Assembly: GCA_038501625.1 (NCBI GenBank)
Contig: JAZAYU010000087.1
Span: forward strand, 1,356,001-1,420,000
Origin: Corbicula japonica
Lineage: Eukaryota > Mollusca > Bivalvia > Venerida > Cyrenidae
Direction of reading: 5' to 3'
DNA length: 64,000 nucleotides
Position numbers and translations under genes: made by a program. Each line of letters begins with the position of its first letter. Position 1 is the stretch's first letter. This document shows, in pieces, positions 35,837 to 47,255 of the stretch. A model generated the notes under the pieces. The model saw only the letters and a program-made list of their open reading frames with translations, ran no database searches and was not told the origin of the DNA.

Positions 35837-36514
35837 TTACCTCGAATATGGCTTCAGTAAATTGCGGACATCTCCGAAATACGAGCCATATTGGCGTTCA
35901 TCTCCGATGGGTCTTATCTGCGGATCAAATTCTTGTCCATAACACTTACTTTCACATGGGCCATGATCATAATTTAAATGTATGTCCTTAAGATCCATGT
36001 TTGTCGCTTGTGATGAGGAGAATGGGGGGAGGTGTATGTAGAATGCGTTTCCGTCTAATTGTTTGTTAGGGAAACGAAGCATATGTTTCTTGTGATGAAC
36101 AAAGCAATGATTGCGCGGGATGGCAACTGTTTGAGGCGCGGGGGGGGGGGGGGGGGGGGGTGGGGAGGGCGGTAGGCGAAGTCCGGGGTAGGGAGGGTAT
36201 GCAACTCTTGTAATGACTTATGACAAATCGAGAATGGTATGTCGGTTACTATCACTGGTGATGGCCGTGGGGGAGCAGGTTATGTCTCTCCTGCTTGTGA
36301 CGAAACTGTGAAATTTTCGAGGTAGCCAAGATTCGTTTCTGCCTGTCCCAAGGGGAGGGGTACGACCCAACTGTTGCTTGGAATTTTGAAAGAAGGAGGT
36401 TATGTCCCGCGTTTCTATAGGTTTTGAAGATTCAAAGAAATGCAACAGACATTTATCTCGCTTTGAAGAGACTATGCGAATATTCGAAGCTTTTGAGTGG
36501 AGAGTAACGTCCAT
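35837..36514 (-). pseudogene. Broken minus-strand coding frame (226 codons, one internal stop), unknown product
   Basis: From ATG at 36514 (in-frame TAA immediately upstream) the frame stays open for 98 codons to a TAA at 36220-36218. It then continues in the same frame for another 126 codons to 35837, where a possible donor GTAAAT (35840) sits in the last codons. The peptide before the stop is rich in Ser, Arg and Thr (starts MDVTLHSKASNIR). After it come a seven-proline run encoded by a 21-base homopolymer (36140-36160) and a segment with CESKCYGQEFDP and GDERQYGSYFGDVRN. Such a long frame is unusual here. Options: a pseudogene or null allele, a sequence error at the stop, two exons with an unseen intron, or chance. 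No family is recognised. Confidence 0.35.
36140..36160 (+). repeat. Poly(G) run of 21
   Basis: Uninterrupted G tract. On the minus strand it reads as seven proline codons within the broken frame 36514-35837. Its length is likely unstable. Confidence 0.9.
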
Positions 36515-37476
36515 TTAAGTTGCTTGTGATAGCGCTCAACAAATTTCGCGTGAGGGTTGGTAATGAAAATCTCTGATGTCGTGTTTTGTTCCGCTTCTGT
36601 CGCTATGATGACGCCATTCTGACGATTCAGATGATAGCTTAAAAACCGTTTGTCATTTCATTCGCTATAGAGGATACCATGCGAAAATTGAGGTGTACCT
36701 AAGGTCTTTTTAAAATCGTATGTGTTAGTTATACGAATCACGGACATGTTGTTTCAGTTTTCAACTTAATCACATATTGAATTTTAAACTCTGTTTTGTT
36801 AGTGTATAATGCAGAAGAAGAAGAAGAAGAAGAAGAAGAAGAATTTAACCAATGACCTGTGCCAAAGTAGTATCTTGATAAAATTATGGCATTTCGTATT
36901 TATAAGAGGGATAACTGCTATTTGTCTCGTCGTTATTAATTTAAGAGTTGTCTCCCTTGCATATAGTTAATTGCGCATACAATTGTCAATTCGGCCCCGA
37001 TATGTGGTACAGCATGTCATAAACTACACAGAGCATCTATCCGGACTATATAGCATCTGTTGTGTTAATACAATTAAATATAAATTAACTGTGGCCACTG
37101 AAATATTTCAAATGCATCTCAAATATAAATGGTAGATGTTCTATGAACTTGCCGACTCAAAACTGTGTATCCGGTTGGTCCGCGTTGACCGTGACGATTA
37201 GTACCTAGTGTGTGTTTCGCAGGTAGTTTAACAAAGATGGCCGCGGTATGTGTTGACATCGGATACCGTTGATCAATTTATCGGACTTATGTTGTTTTGG
37301 TGAGTGTTGCATATTGATTTCTCAATAAATAATTGAAACGATATACAATTTTAAACAAGGAATACACAGTATATGTCCATTTGATTTTTTAACGCTGAAA
37401 GCACAAGAAATTTATTTTGCTTAGTTTGTTGAACTGGGTGGGGTGATGTAAACATAAATTTATGGTAGTTTATATA
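36515..37476. other. Possible promoter and start codon of a plus-strand gene
   Basis: AAAGATGGCCGCG at 37225-37237 is followed at once by a donor GTATGT. This is a common first-exon look (Met-Ala-Ala, then intron), but no later exon was found. Confidence 0.25.
36813..36843 (+). repeat. GAA microsatellite
   Basis: About ten GAA units. Confidence 0.9.
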
Positions 37477-39331
37477 CAGTACAGCTCGGGTGTCTTTTAC
37501 ATTTTTCACCCGTCCACCGCGTTAATAAATCAGTCCGGGTGGAAATTCACCGCGAATATGTCCTTCCGACGCGGCGATTTCCGGGTGATTTGCCGTGATT
37601 CGCGGCAATAATTCGGCAGTCATTCTCGCTCTTCTCGTGTTCATCGTCAGCAGTTTAGCTTCAGGGTCGATCGCGGGGGATCGCGGTGAAAAATCTTTCG
37701 AGAAACGAGCGTTAATTAACAATTAAAACGTAGTTTTTTTTAATGTAAAACATTCTTTCTTTAACCAATTTGAACGTAATATTGTATCAAAATAATGTAA
37801 AAATTTTAGTCGCGTAATCGGACGTGCCGATTCGTCAGCATTAAACAAAAAAAATTTGTTTGTTGCATATCTTCTGTGAAAATATCCAGTTTCTTAATAA
37901 ATGTAATAACTTTTTAATATAACAGAGCTTGGTTTTATCACCGACGCCCGATTTTTGCAAACTGACATAAATTAGTCAATAACTATTTTGAAAGTGCTTA
38001 CCTGCCAACGTAAGAAGCTTGGGGTTAATTAATCCATATAAAACACAAATTATCAACAGCTTTGTTGATTGCCAAACAAAAGTGACACACTACTCAACGA
38101 CAAATCAACTCTTCAACGAACATTTTGAATGCAATGAGTAAGTCGTGAACACAAACATTGTTTATTTAAATAACATTTGTCACAGGCATATGCTATTAAT
38201 TTCCAGCATGTTTTGATTATACAATGTACAACTCGAATTTGTTTCGAGCAATCTTAATTTTTTGTTGAGAGTTGACAAATGAGTCAATCTGTTAAGAATA
38301 AAGAACGCCGAAGTTTGATCAATAGTTTTTTTACCCAACACGGCACCTTTGATCTCGGAAAATCAGTATTACTCGTCGGCGTTCTTTTTGAAGTTAATAA
38401 ACAGAAGTGATGATGAAATATACAATGCTGATCACACCTGTGTAGGTGTTCAAACAGGTGTTGATTGCTCATAAATAAAGATGTTTTAGGAAGGGATTGG
38501 GGGAAAAATACTGACAAGATGGATTTTATACATGTAGCTAATGTACTTGGCTGTTATATTTCACCGTTATTTATTTTCTCAGCATGTTCGGAGTAATTAT
38601 TAAAAAGAATATTATACATTTATCTTTCATCAAAATAACAAGTAAGGAAACGATAAGGTAAGAACGACACAATTTTTATTCACTTTTCTCTCTCGATAAT
38701 GATCTATTATTTCCAGTTTACCGTGTGTTTCAACCGCATTTATACTCGTATTTTAAATGACATTGAATTCCGATCTGAGGCATAAATACTCTACTTGTCG
38801 ATGAATTCTTATAATTTGCCGTAAAATAATTAACAATTTAATAACCGTTGTTCACTTTTTAAATGAGTTTACTCATTCTAAAAGATTTTTTTGTAATGTT
38901 TGCAAGCTAGTTATTTTGCAATGACCATGACAACATACCACTTAGAAGCATAATTGGCAGCAATTTACGGGGCATGCACAAAGGTGTTTATGTCAACACG
39001 GAAGGTGTGAAAACTCCAGTGTTTCAAATAATGGACAGTATATTTGTGCACTGATCAAGTTTAAGTCTTTTCTTTGATACGAAAATACGAACAACATATT
39101 TCTTTTTACATTTGTAAATAAATAAATTCGGAAGAATGTCTTTAAATCGCAGGTAAATCTTCACCGCGATTCGCGCTGATAGATCGCGGCAAATCACCGT
39201 GATTTTCTTGTCAAGTGATCGCGGTGGCAAGATCGACGATCACCTGTGATCACCCGAAAAAAATTGGATGTCGCGTTGACCCTGAAACGTGGTGATGGGT
39301 GAAAAATGTAAATGACACCCGACCTGTACTG
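37477..39331. mobile_element. 1.86 kb TA-flanked inverted-repeat element G
   Basis: The ends CAGTACAGCTCGGGTGTC and GACACCCGACCTGTACTG are inverted and flanked by TA. About 200 bp at each end are rich in short CG-rich subterminal repeats (CGCGG, GATCGCGGTG, CGGCAAATCACCGTGATT), in contrast with an AT-rich centre. The TA duplication fits a Tc1/mariner-type mover; no transposase ORF. Confidence 0.65.
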
Positions 39332-39339
39332 TATAAGTT

Positions 39340-40000
39340 AAAGGAGCAAACTCTTGTATAAATTGCTTCAGCTACTTCAGAGTTATGACCCTTTATTTAT
39401 AAAAAATGGCAACTTTGCCTTGTCCACTTTCTAAGTTCTAACTCAAACTGTTATTTTCAGACCTTCATGAAATTTAGGGAAATATTTTTTTTACACTTTA
39501 TATCTCAGCCAATTCCTATAACCTGCCAAATTGCTTAAGCCACTCAGAGTTATGGCCCATTCTTTATATAAAAATGTCAAATTTGCCTTGTCAACTCTAT
39601 CTCAAACAGTTGTTGTCTGATCTTCAGGAAACTTAGGGGAAAATGTTTATGGGCATAATATCTCATTCAAATTGGATAACCAGCCATATCGCTCCAGGCA
39701 CCAGTTATGGCTCTTTATTTATACAAAAAATGACAAATTCACCTTTTTCACTTACTTACTCAAACAACTGCTGTCCAATCTTCATGAAACCTTAGGAAAA
39801 TATATATGGGCATTAAATTTTTGACCATAATAACCAGCTAAATCACTTAAGGCACTTCAGAGTTATGGCCCTTTATTTATAAGAAATGGCAAATTCACTT
39901 TGTCCGCTCTCTAAATCAAACAGTTGTTGTGGGATCTTCATGAAACTTGGGGAAAAACTTAATGGTTCCTGTGATATATTTGACACCTCTGCAAATACCC
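39340..40000 (+). repeat. Decayed tandem array (about 150-165 bp units)
   Basis: AGAGTTATGACCCTTTATTT recurs in diverged form near 39381, 39547, 39704 and 39851, each followed by AAATGGCAA-, CAAACTGTT- and CTTCATGAAACTT-like words. It looks like an old pearl-like core without recognisable head or tail. Confidence 0.55.
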
Positions 40001-40554
40001 TATAATTCTTTGTTATTGAATTGGCTGGTTATCAGATTTATGTGGGTTATAACAAGGATTCCTGCAACTTAATTTATTTACACACTTCTCTGTCGAACTT
40101 TTCAACCTCTTATCAAAATTTTTGCCCTTGCATATTTTGTGGCACTTGGCACTCATGTAATTAAATAACGAAATCAGATTAATTTATGGCCTAACTTGTA
40201 TATGTAACATAGGGGCTGTTTATGGGCGCCTTCCCCTCCGAAAATCATGCAGATTTCCCCAAAAAGTAACTTTACATCAGGTTATTAAATTCCCCTTTAG
40301 AGAAAAAATAACACTATTTTCCCCAAAATTATAGGGCATTGGCCCCTTCCCCTGGCATTGAAAAAAGCCGTGATAAAGAAGGAAAATTATCCTGATGTTG
40401 ATAAAAGACTTATGTGACTTATTAACCCTTTCCTCCATATAAATAAAATGAACAGTATAGATCCAGTGTATATCCAGATCAGCTGGCACATCTTTGCTAT
40501 CTCAACAGTTTTTTTTATTTATTGCTGACCAAAAAGCAAACAGTGCAAATCCTG

Positions 40555-40700
40555 TGCCTAAGGTTATAAAACTGAGCATGGAAACCAGTCTCAAATCTCA
40601 AGCATCTGATTGGCTGAAATGGCGACTGGTCGCCATTTCAGCCAATCAGATGCTTGAGATTTGAGACTGGTTTCCAATCTGAGCTTTATAACCTTGGGAC
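40555..40700. repeat. Family P copy (first of an adjacent pair)
   Basis: TGCCTAAGGTTATAAAACTG to TTTATAACCTTGGGAC, after a CTG of the host B copy. Confidence 0.8.
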
Positions 40701-40703
40701 CAG

Positions 40704-40849
40704 GGCTGAAGGTTATAAAGCGGAGATTGGAAACCAGTCTCAAATCTCAAGCATCTGATTTGCTGAAATGGCGACTGGTCACCATTTCAGCCAATCAGAT
40801 GCTTGAGATTTGAGACTGGTTTCCATGCTCAGTTTTATAACCTTGGGAC
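40704..40849. repeat. Family P copy (second of an adjacent pair)
   Basis: Flanked by CAG (40701-40703 and 40850-40852). GGCTGAAGGTTATAAAGC to TTTATAACCTTGGGAC. Confidence 0.8.
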
Positions 40850-41167
40850 CAGACCACACATATTTGCCATCTTGATCTACACTGTTTGCCCACACAAGAA
40901 AGGTGTATCTATGGAATAAAGGGTTACATGTCATAAACACTATAAGCATCAATGATCTGGATATAATTACACTTGCAATAAAACCCATATGCGTGGAATA
41001 AAGTGTTAAAATTGAGTCAGTTAAGTTTATCATTGGGTATTGGTTAGATAAATCAAAAGACTCCTTTCTGTTGACCATAATTAATGCTACATTGACTTAA
41101 TCAGTAATGCAAGCAGGTGTTTGTGTCACTGTTTTAAAGAAAATTGTGATACATAGAATAACTTTGT

Positions 41168-41330
41168 GAAGAGTGGTCTAGGGGTAGAGCGTCACAAATC
41201 CAAATCGGGAGAATGTATGTTTGAATATCACCAGGGATGAGATTCTTCTGTAGTTTCCCCAAACCACCATCGACAATAGTACTGGTTTCAACCCAGTCAT
41301 CTAGCATGATTTATATAAGTTAACCCTTTC
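41168..41330 (+). repeat. tRNA-derived SINE-like relic
   Basis: An A-box-like TGGTCTAGGGGTAGAGC (41174-41190) and a B-box-like TGTTTGAATATCACC about 40 bases on are spaced as in a tRNA. A non-tRNA body of about 90 bases follows and ends near the B element at 41320. The stems are degenerate. This is the head-plus-tail layout of a SINE; family unknown. Confidence 0.45.
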
Positions 41331-41523
41331 CTCCATAGGCACACCTTAATTTCGAGGGCAAACAGTTTAGATTAAGATTAGCCGGCACATCTGTGCCGTC
41401 TGATCAGCATCTAATCTGTTCACTTTTTATTCATTAGGTTATTTCTGACCAAAATGCAACCGGTGCAGATCCTGATCAGAAGGCACAAGCGTAAAAAGGC
41501 GTATTTATGGATGAAAGGGTTAA
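41320..41523. repeat. Family B copy
   Basis: TTAACCCTTTCCTCC to GATGAAAGGGTTAA. The right internal motif is deleted. Confidence 0.7.
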
Positions 41524-42115
41524 CATAACTTGTTTCATAATCTATATATGTAAAGTAAATAAGTTTAAAAAAAACATACTTTGTCCATTTGTCAGTTGTT
41601 CTGCCAAAAGCCAGAACATTTGCTTTAATTTTACCATTTTCTAACCAAACTACTACTATTTAAACTTGTGTTCTTTTCCTGTTACAATAACATACACATA
41701 GAAGTAATACTACCAACATTATTGTTTTTTAACTTCCTACATCTAACAGGGGAGGGGAAACAAGGATATTTTTGAGGTTGGCCTAACTGTAGGAATTTAT
41801 GATGCATGCGATTTTAACACCAACAACTGTTTTAAAATACAACCGTCATATGATAATTTTTTATTGAGATATTTTTCTGCAAAAATTATTTTGCGTATTT
41901 ACCTACTTACCTTTGCCTTCTTACTTGACTGAAAATATTTTAGTTATATTCTTAGAATCCTACAAAGTAATGAATATCTAAATTAGCCATTGTAGGGCTT
42001 TCAAAGAGGTGTCAGTGTGAAATGGAGAGAATGTATTAGACGCCATTGTGTGTGCTGTGTTATTAAATTATTCAGAGATATATTTTTCATCTCTCCAGGC
42101 ACAACATTGATTATA

Positions 42116-42170
42116 CGGGGAAAGCCGCCGAAGGCGACCCGTGAAGCGGGTCGCCTTCGGGCTTTTCCCG
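42116..42170. repeat. Perfect GC-rich hairpin (14-bp stem plus outer stem)
   Basis: CCGAAGGCGACCCG (42128-42141), loop TGAAG, then CGGGTCGCCTTCGG (42147-42160). An outer stem CGGGGAAAGC/GCTTTTCCCG extends it with one mismatch and a small bulge. It stands in AT-rich DNA. A minimal foldback element or a structured site; function unknown. Confidence 0.75.
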
Positions 42171-42669
42171 CCTATAGACAATGCGTACATGTTTAAAATA
42201 ACAAAATCAAACAAAAACTGTCAAAATTTCAATAGATTTCTCATGTCTTACTCTATAGTCCATCAAGTTTTGTTAGATCTGCTCATGGGGGCCGCCATTG
42301 TTGTTGTTGTTGTTTTTCCAGACTGGTTTCTCATTTTCACAAATTCACCGTCTGATTTAAAACAGAAAACCAATAACCCTTCAAAATTTAAGGGGAGATC
42401 ATTGATTAGTCTGAAACGCGGTATCCGTGCTATCGCGGTAGTTTGTTGGAAGATAGAACCAAGCGCTGTGTTGGCAAAACAAAAATAATTTGTACTTAAT
42501 AGAGAATTCTCAAAAATCATTACTCAAGTCATTTTTATGTGTTATAAGATATTTTTAATAAAATGAAATGTAAATATCCTGTTTTCTAACAAAATATAAA
42601 TAAAATGTAAATATGCCCCAGACAACAGCCTAGATAGGCAGACTTTTGACTCGCATTTGCAAAAGTTTC

Positions 42670-43255
42670 CGTTTAGAATGGCGGACAATACTGCCTAGTG
42701 TAAAGACAATACAACACTCATTATAAAAAACCAGACTGTACATCTTTCAGCAAAATGAGCTAATGTTCAGAGGGCTTTTCATCAGTAAATTGGGAAGAGG
42801 CCCTGGCCTTACCACTTCGGAAATTCATGCATGATTATTGTTTATTTTGGGAAAACAAAATTAATTGAAAGATTGGTTCTAGTTCATAAAAATGAATAGT
42901 TATAGGTATTTTTAACTTAAATCTAATTCTTATTAAGCACCTTATTTTTCAGACCTCAATTTTCAAACACCCCTCACAGGAGTTTTAACCATTTTTGGAC
43001 ATCTTACCTAGCATTTTGGGAATCTTACCTAGCATTGTGGGAAGAGTTTCTGTCACACTTGGGAAAAATACTGTTTTTTTGATTGGGAAGAGGCCTTTTA
43101 TAGGCCTCTGTTATATAAGGATGAAAAGCCCTGGTTCACAAAAATAGAATGGCAGACAAAACTGCCTTGTGTTAAGACAATACAAAACACTTTATAAAAA
43201 AAACAGACTTTACATCTTTCAGCAAAATGAGCTAATGTTCACAAAATACAACATC
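42670..43255 (+). repeat. Direct duplication flanking element F copy 2
   Basis: AGAATGGCGGACAATACTGC through CAAAATGAGCTAATGTTCA at 42676-42770 is repeated as AGAATGGCAGACAAAACTGC and onward at 43147-43243. One duplicate stands on each side of the element. Confidence 0.7.
42771..43132 (-). mobile_element. hAT-like non-autonomous element F, copy 2 (inverted)
   Basis: It has the same ends as 7411-7751 in opposite orientation. The flanking 7-mers TGTTCAG and GGTTCAC match imperfectly. About 100 bp of near-identical sequence lie on both sides (42670-42770 and 43142-43255). Confidence 0.65.
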
Positions 43256-44965
43256 ATAAACTAGTTTGTAAATGCTTAATTAAGGCATGAGCACAGTTAA
43301 GTTTTCCATATGCTTTTTTGATAAATTTGGAAATAAATGTATGTCAAAAACCTTGCTGTTTTAATTTACAGTTTTGTTACCAATAAAAAATGAAAATTAG
43401 TGAAAAAGCCTGAATTGGTTTTATAAATGGAAGTGTCTCCTCAACCGGGTACTATTTTCTCCTCGACCAGCTCCGGATAGGATTAAAATTAGGTTCCTAA
43501 TAATTAACATCGCTGTTTGATATTGATTTTTTCGAAGTAAGTGTATAAACAACACCTTTGATACCGAAAACAACTGATTACCATGCACTCAGTCTGTAAC
43601 AAATTGTAAACGAAGATCGTTTTATGTGGGATCCTTTGATATTCATTTAACTTTGTAAGTACCACCTCATGTCAGTGATGAGTAAAACTGTGTTTTGATT
43701 ACAGAAATAAATTGTATTATATTGTACAAAAATTCCATAAAATTTCGGACTGCAAATAAGAATACATGGTCCCCGCAACACATGACATATTTTTTACGGT
43801 ACATACCTTATTTGTTGTTTTTTCCTTTGTCGTTCGATTTAAATTTCCTGCCCTTGTGTATAGAACTGCAAGTTAACTCACTTAAGTTAATATCCTTGTT
43901 AAATTTTTCTTTGGTGTGTACGTTTTGGCTGCACATTTTCTTGATTTTGGCATTTCAAAATTTTGACTTTTAAACTGTCATAATCTGGAAACATTTATCC
44001 AATTTGAAAACTATCATGTTATGCTAATTTTAGAGGAAAAAACTTTAGCACAAATATACTATTCGGACATCCCGTTGTTTATTATTCTACTTAAAATTAC
44101 GAGTCCAATGTAGAATCAACTTTGAACCACCAACACATACATGTAATTGTCCATTATGAAATTGTTCTTTAGTTCTAACAAGGACCAAACAATAGAGACA
44201 TATGTTGTAATTTATTGAGTAACAACACTCAATAGGCTAATTACCAACCCTGTGAACGGCAGCATTTAACAAAGTTGCTGCGACATATTTAATATTTCGC
44301 AAAAGCAAACTGAATAGATCAATTAGAATTGATAGTTTTAACAAGCTTGAATAGTCAAAACATCAGAGGACAAGCAATTGGTGCTATTATTATTTCACAC
44401 ATGCACGTTTACATAAAATAAACAAAAAAAAACAATTTAATAAAAAAGTAATTGAATTCCTGATTGCGTCCACTGTTCAAATTTAAACACAATTTATGAC
44501 TTGGACGGGCGAACATTGACTATTAGTATCAATTCTGGAGTCGTTCAAGGAGACAGTCCTACCCGTATAGTCTCCTCGACAGGCAGCCAGTGGAGGAGAC
44601 ACTTCCTTTATAAATTTGCAAGTATTCTCTATGGTTGATAGCGGTTGGAAAAAAATATTGGTTTGATGAGCCATAAATTGATTAAGTATTTCTTGTTTTG
44701 ATTTCATTTATCTGATACAGTATGGGTAATGTTGTCCGCTGTCATAGACCTAAACATCTGAAAATCCTGGGCTGCTTAGCCTGGGCCCTATAGTTGAATG
44801 GTCATAATATCGTAAAGTGCAATCTTAGTTATATTTATTCTGTATTTTAGGTATTGAAAACTAGCTTTTCCCGTTATAGGTAGCACCTATTGTTATATTA
44901 TATAAATAATCATATTTTCACAGTAGCGAATCTGATTGGAGAATGATTGCAAATTGAACTATTTA
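43256..44965. other. No gene seen
   Basis: AT-rich; the longest frame (43695, 92 codons) is low-complexity and hydrophobic without support. Confidence 0.5.
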
Positions 44966-45326
44966 CTCCATGGGATTTGACTTATATTCCATGGGTGACC
45001 AGTGCAGATCTGCCCAAGGTTATAAAACTGAGCATGGAAACCAGTCTCAAATCTCAAGCATCTGATTGGCTGAAATGGCGACTGGTCGCCATTTCAGCCA
45101 ATCAGATGCTTGAGATTTGAGACTGGTTTCCATGCTCAGTTTTATAACCTTCAGCCCTGATCAGCCTGAACATCTGTATAGTGTGTTGAGGATCTACACT
45201 GTTTGCTTATTGGTCAGAAATAACGAAAATGTTTCTTAAAGTGAAATTTGTAGATCCTGATCAGTTTGTGCAAATGTGCAGGCTGATCTAGATCTACACT
45301 GGTCACACATGGATAAAAAGCCTGCC
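44966..45326. repeat. Family B copy interrupted by a P palindrome
   Basis: B sequence resumes across the P element (45013-45156) with CTG duplicated at both edges. The outermost ends are decayed. Confidence 0.6.
45013..45156. repeat. Family P palindromic element, reference copy (144 bp)
   Basis: It is an almost perfect inverted repeat, starting CCCAAGGTTATAAAACTGAG and folding at the centre of GCGACTGGTCGC. Each arm contains CTCAAATCTCAAGCATCTGA and GCTGAAATGG. It is flanked by CTG on both sides within a B element. It has no coding capacity and would form a hairpin of about 70 bp per arm as RNA or single strand. Nineteen copies or relics are seen in the window. Confidence 0.85.
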
Positions 45327-45361
45327 AGTGGGGTAGATGTCAGCCAGTCATTTATATAGAA

Positions 45362-45533
45362 TTAGAGACTGGTCTCAAATAGTTGTTTTATGAGCTTACG
45401 GCTCTGATTATAGGCACTGGACTCAGAACTCTAGATTTTGATTGTTCCATTCAGAGACTGGTCTCAATTTCATCCAATCAGATGCTTGAAATAACAGACT
45501 GGTCTTCAAGTGTTATTTAAAGTATTAAGGCTA
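45362..45533. repeat. Decayed Family P fragments
   Basis: Two pieces: GAGACTGGTCTCAAATAG with TTTTATGAGC, then CTCAATTTCATCCAATCAGA and TGCTTGAAATAACAGACTGG. Confidence 0.5.
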
Positions 45534-45576
45534 TTCATATGTAAAATAGATCTGGCTAGACCTACGATTACTGTCT

Positions 45577-45965
45577 TTACCCTTTACTCCATAAATAGGA
45601 AATTTTATGTGTGTACGATCAAAGTAGATCCAGATAAGCCAGCACACCCATGCCGTCTTGTCTGGATCTGTACTGGCCTGAAGGTTATAAAGCTGAGATT
45701 GGAAACCAGTCTCAAATCTCAAGCATCTGATTGGCTGAAATGGCGACTGGTCGCCATTTCAGCCAATCAGATGCTTGAGATTTGAGACTGGTTTCCATGC
45801 TCAGTTTAATAACCTTGGGCACTGGTTGCAGCTTGGTTAGAAATAACCTATTAAATAAAAAAGCAACAGTGCAGATCCTGATAAGATGGAAGGGATGTGC
45901 CCACTGATCTGGATCTACACTGTTCGCTCATTCGATAAAGGTGTATCTAAGAAGTAAAGGGTTAA
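45577..45965. repeat. Family B copy interrupted by a P palindrome
   Basis: TTACCCTTTACTCC to GAAGTAAAGGGTTAA, with a P element at 45676-45821 in the CTG of the GCACTGGTCGC-type segment. Confidence 0.7.
45676..45821. repeat. Family P copy
   Basis: Flanked by CTG (45673-45675 and 45822-45824) within B. GCCTGAAGGTTATAAAGC to AACCTTGGGCA. Confidence 0.8.
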
Positions 45966-46792
45966 AAAAACATTCAACCATAAATCACCCTTTTTCCTGA
46001 TAATAACATGGCTTAAATATGAAAAAATCTATAAAATTTATTAAATTAATAACAGTTTTGAGTCAATGTTCAGAATAAATTCAAAATATTTTAAGCTGAA
46101 AGAAAACATATCTATGACTTATTATAAAATATTTGGAAGACAAAATTTGTGTTTTCATGATACTTTGTGTGGTTTATCACAGATAGCCCAGTTAATGCCT
46201 GAAGATAGTTCCCTTGGGGGTTGACTATTGCCATCAGAACTTCCTCTGTGAGGGATATGTTTATATATTTATTACCACAATAACAGAAGCAGCATATTAC
46301 ATTTAGTTTTAGAAACAGAATAAAGATTCATTTAGCAATAGAGTATAGATCTCCAGTATTCCAATGCAAATCTATATTTGGCTATTCCGTGAAATAGCAG
46401 AATAAATAAAACAGCATTATACAGTATGAAAACTTATACAACATACATACTCTAAACCAGTAAAAATTTGCGCATACAAATTTTCTCATAGAACTCTTGA
46501 ATATTTATTTTTGCATTTTTCTAAATTCTGACATATTATTTCATAATCCTGCAGACAAACTTGCGCAAATTAATTTTCGCGCTTTACAGCCATCTGCAAA
46601 TATAGCAGAAATGAATTGGTCGCAAATACTCTTTGGTTTACAGTAATTCTATTCTTGGAAACTGTAAATAATCCTTGCAGGCATTAAGGTCACAGTCAAT
46701 GGGTGCGAACTAAATTAATTTTCTCCTGGGTAAATTTGATTTTCTCCTCACAAAAATGATCTGATTTCCAATTTTTCTTGTTTCATGTTTTC
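45966..46792. other. No gene seen
   Basis: AT-rich; 46465-46640 holds decayed TTTGCGC/TTCGCGC repeat words. Confidence 0.5.
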
Positions 46793-47021
46793 AAACCTTC
46801 ACTCCGTATATACATGTTTTAATGCTTGTGTGACCAGTATAGATCCAGATCAGTATGTGCAACCATTGTAGATCCAGATAAGCCAGCACATCATGCCTTC
46901 TGTTCTGTATCTACACTGGTACTATTGGCCAGAAATAACCTAATGAATCTAAAAGCAGATGGCATGGATGTGCATTTATAGCACATACCATCAAGGCATA
47001 TTATGTGGAGAAAAGAGTTAA
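46793..47021. repeat. Family B copy
   Basis: The left end is diverged (AACCTTCACTCC), the right end is GGAGAAAAGAGTTAA, and there is an extra copy of the CCAGTATAGATCCAGATCAG motif. Confidence 0.6.
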
Positions 47022-47081
47022 CATGTGAAAACTAAAATTGAGTATTATTTATCCATTACTCTGTGTGCTTTGGCTTATATC

Positions 47082-47162
47082 AAATATGTGACGAATTAAT
47101 GTAAATCCAGATCTGCCTGCACATACATGCAGTCTGATCAAGATCTAAACTATTTCGCATTT
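47082..47162. repeat. Family B fragment
   Basis: Left-arm motifs only (AATCCAGATCTGCC, TCTGATCAAGATCTAAAC). Confidence 0.45.
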
Positions 47163-47255
47163 AAATTTAGATATCTAAATTCAACTACAGTCCAATTGTG
47201 ATAACTTGAATTATAACATTTGAAGACTGTTTTCACCAGTTAGATTACTGAGATC

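Larger units (their letters stand above)
40422..40925. repeat. Family B copy split by two P palindromes
   Basis: TTAACCCTTTCCTCC begins at 40422 and the B right end (AATAAAGGGTTA) is at 40914-40925. Two adjacent P elements sit inside at 40555-40700 and 40704-40849. A further right-half B remnant follows at about 40950-41009. Confidence 0.65.

Noticed and set aside
42263..42520. 85-codon minus-strand ORF with an internal ATGGCGGCCCC
   Set aside because: It includes a CAA/GTT microsatellite and has no splice signals or recognisable family.
45510..45785. ORFs rich in DPDQxAHPC-type peptides (here and in many places)
   Set aside because: These are translations of B and P elements in various frames; they recur wherever those repeats occur.
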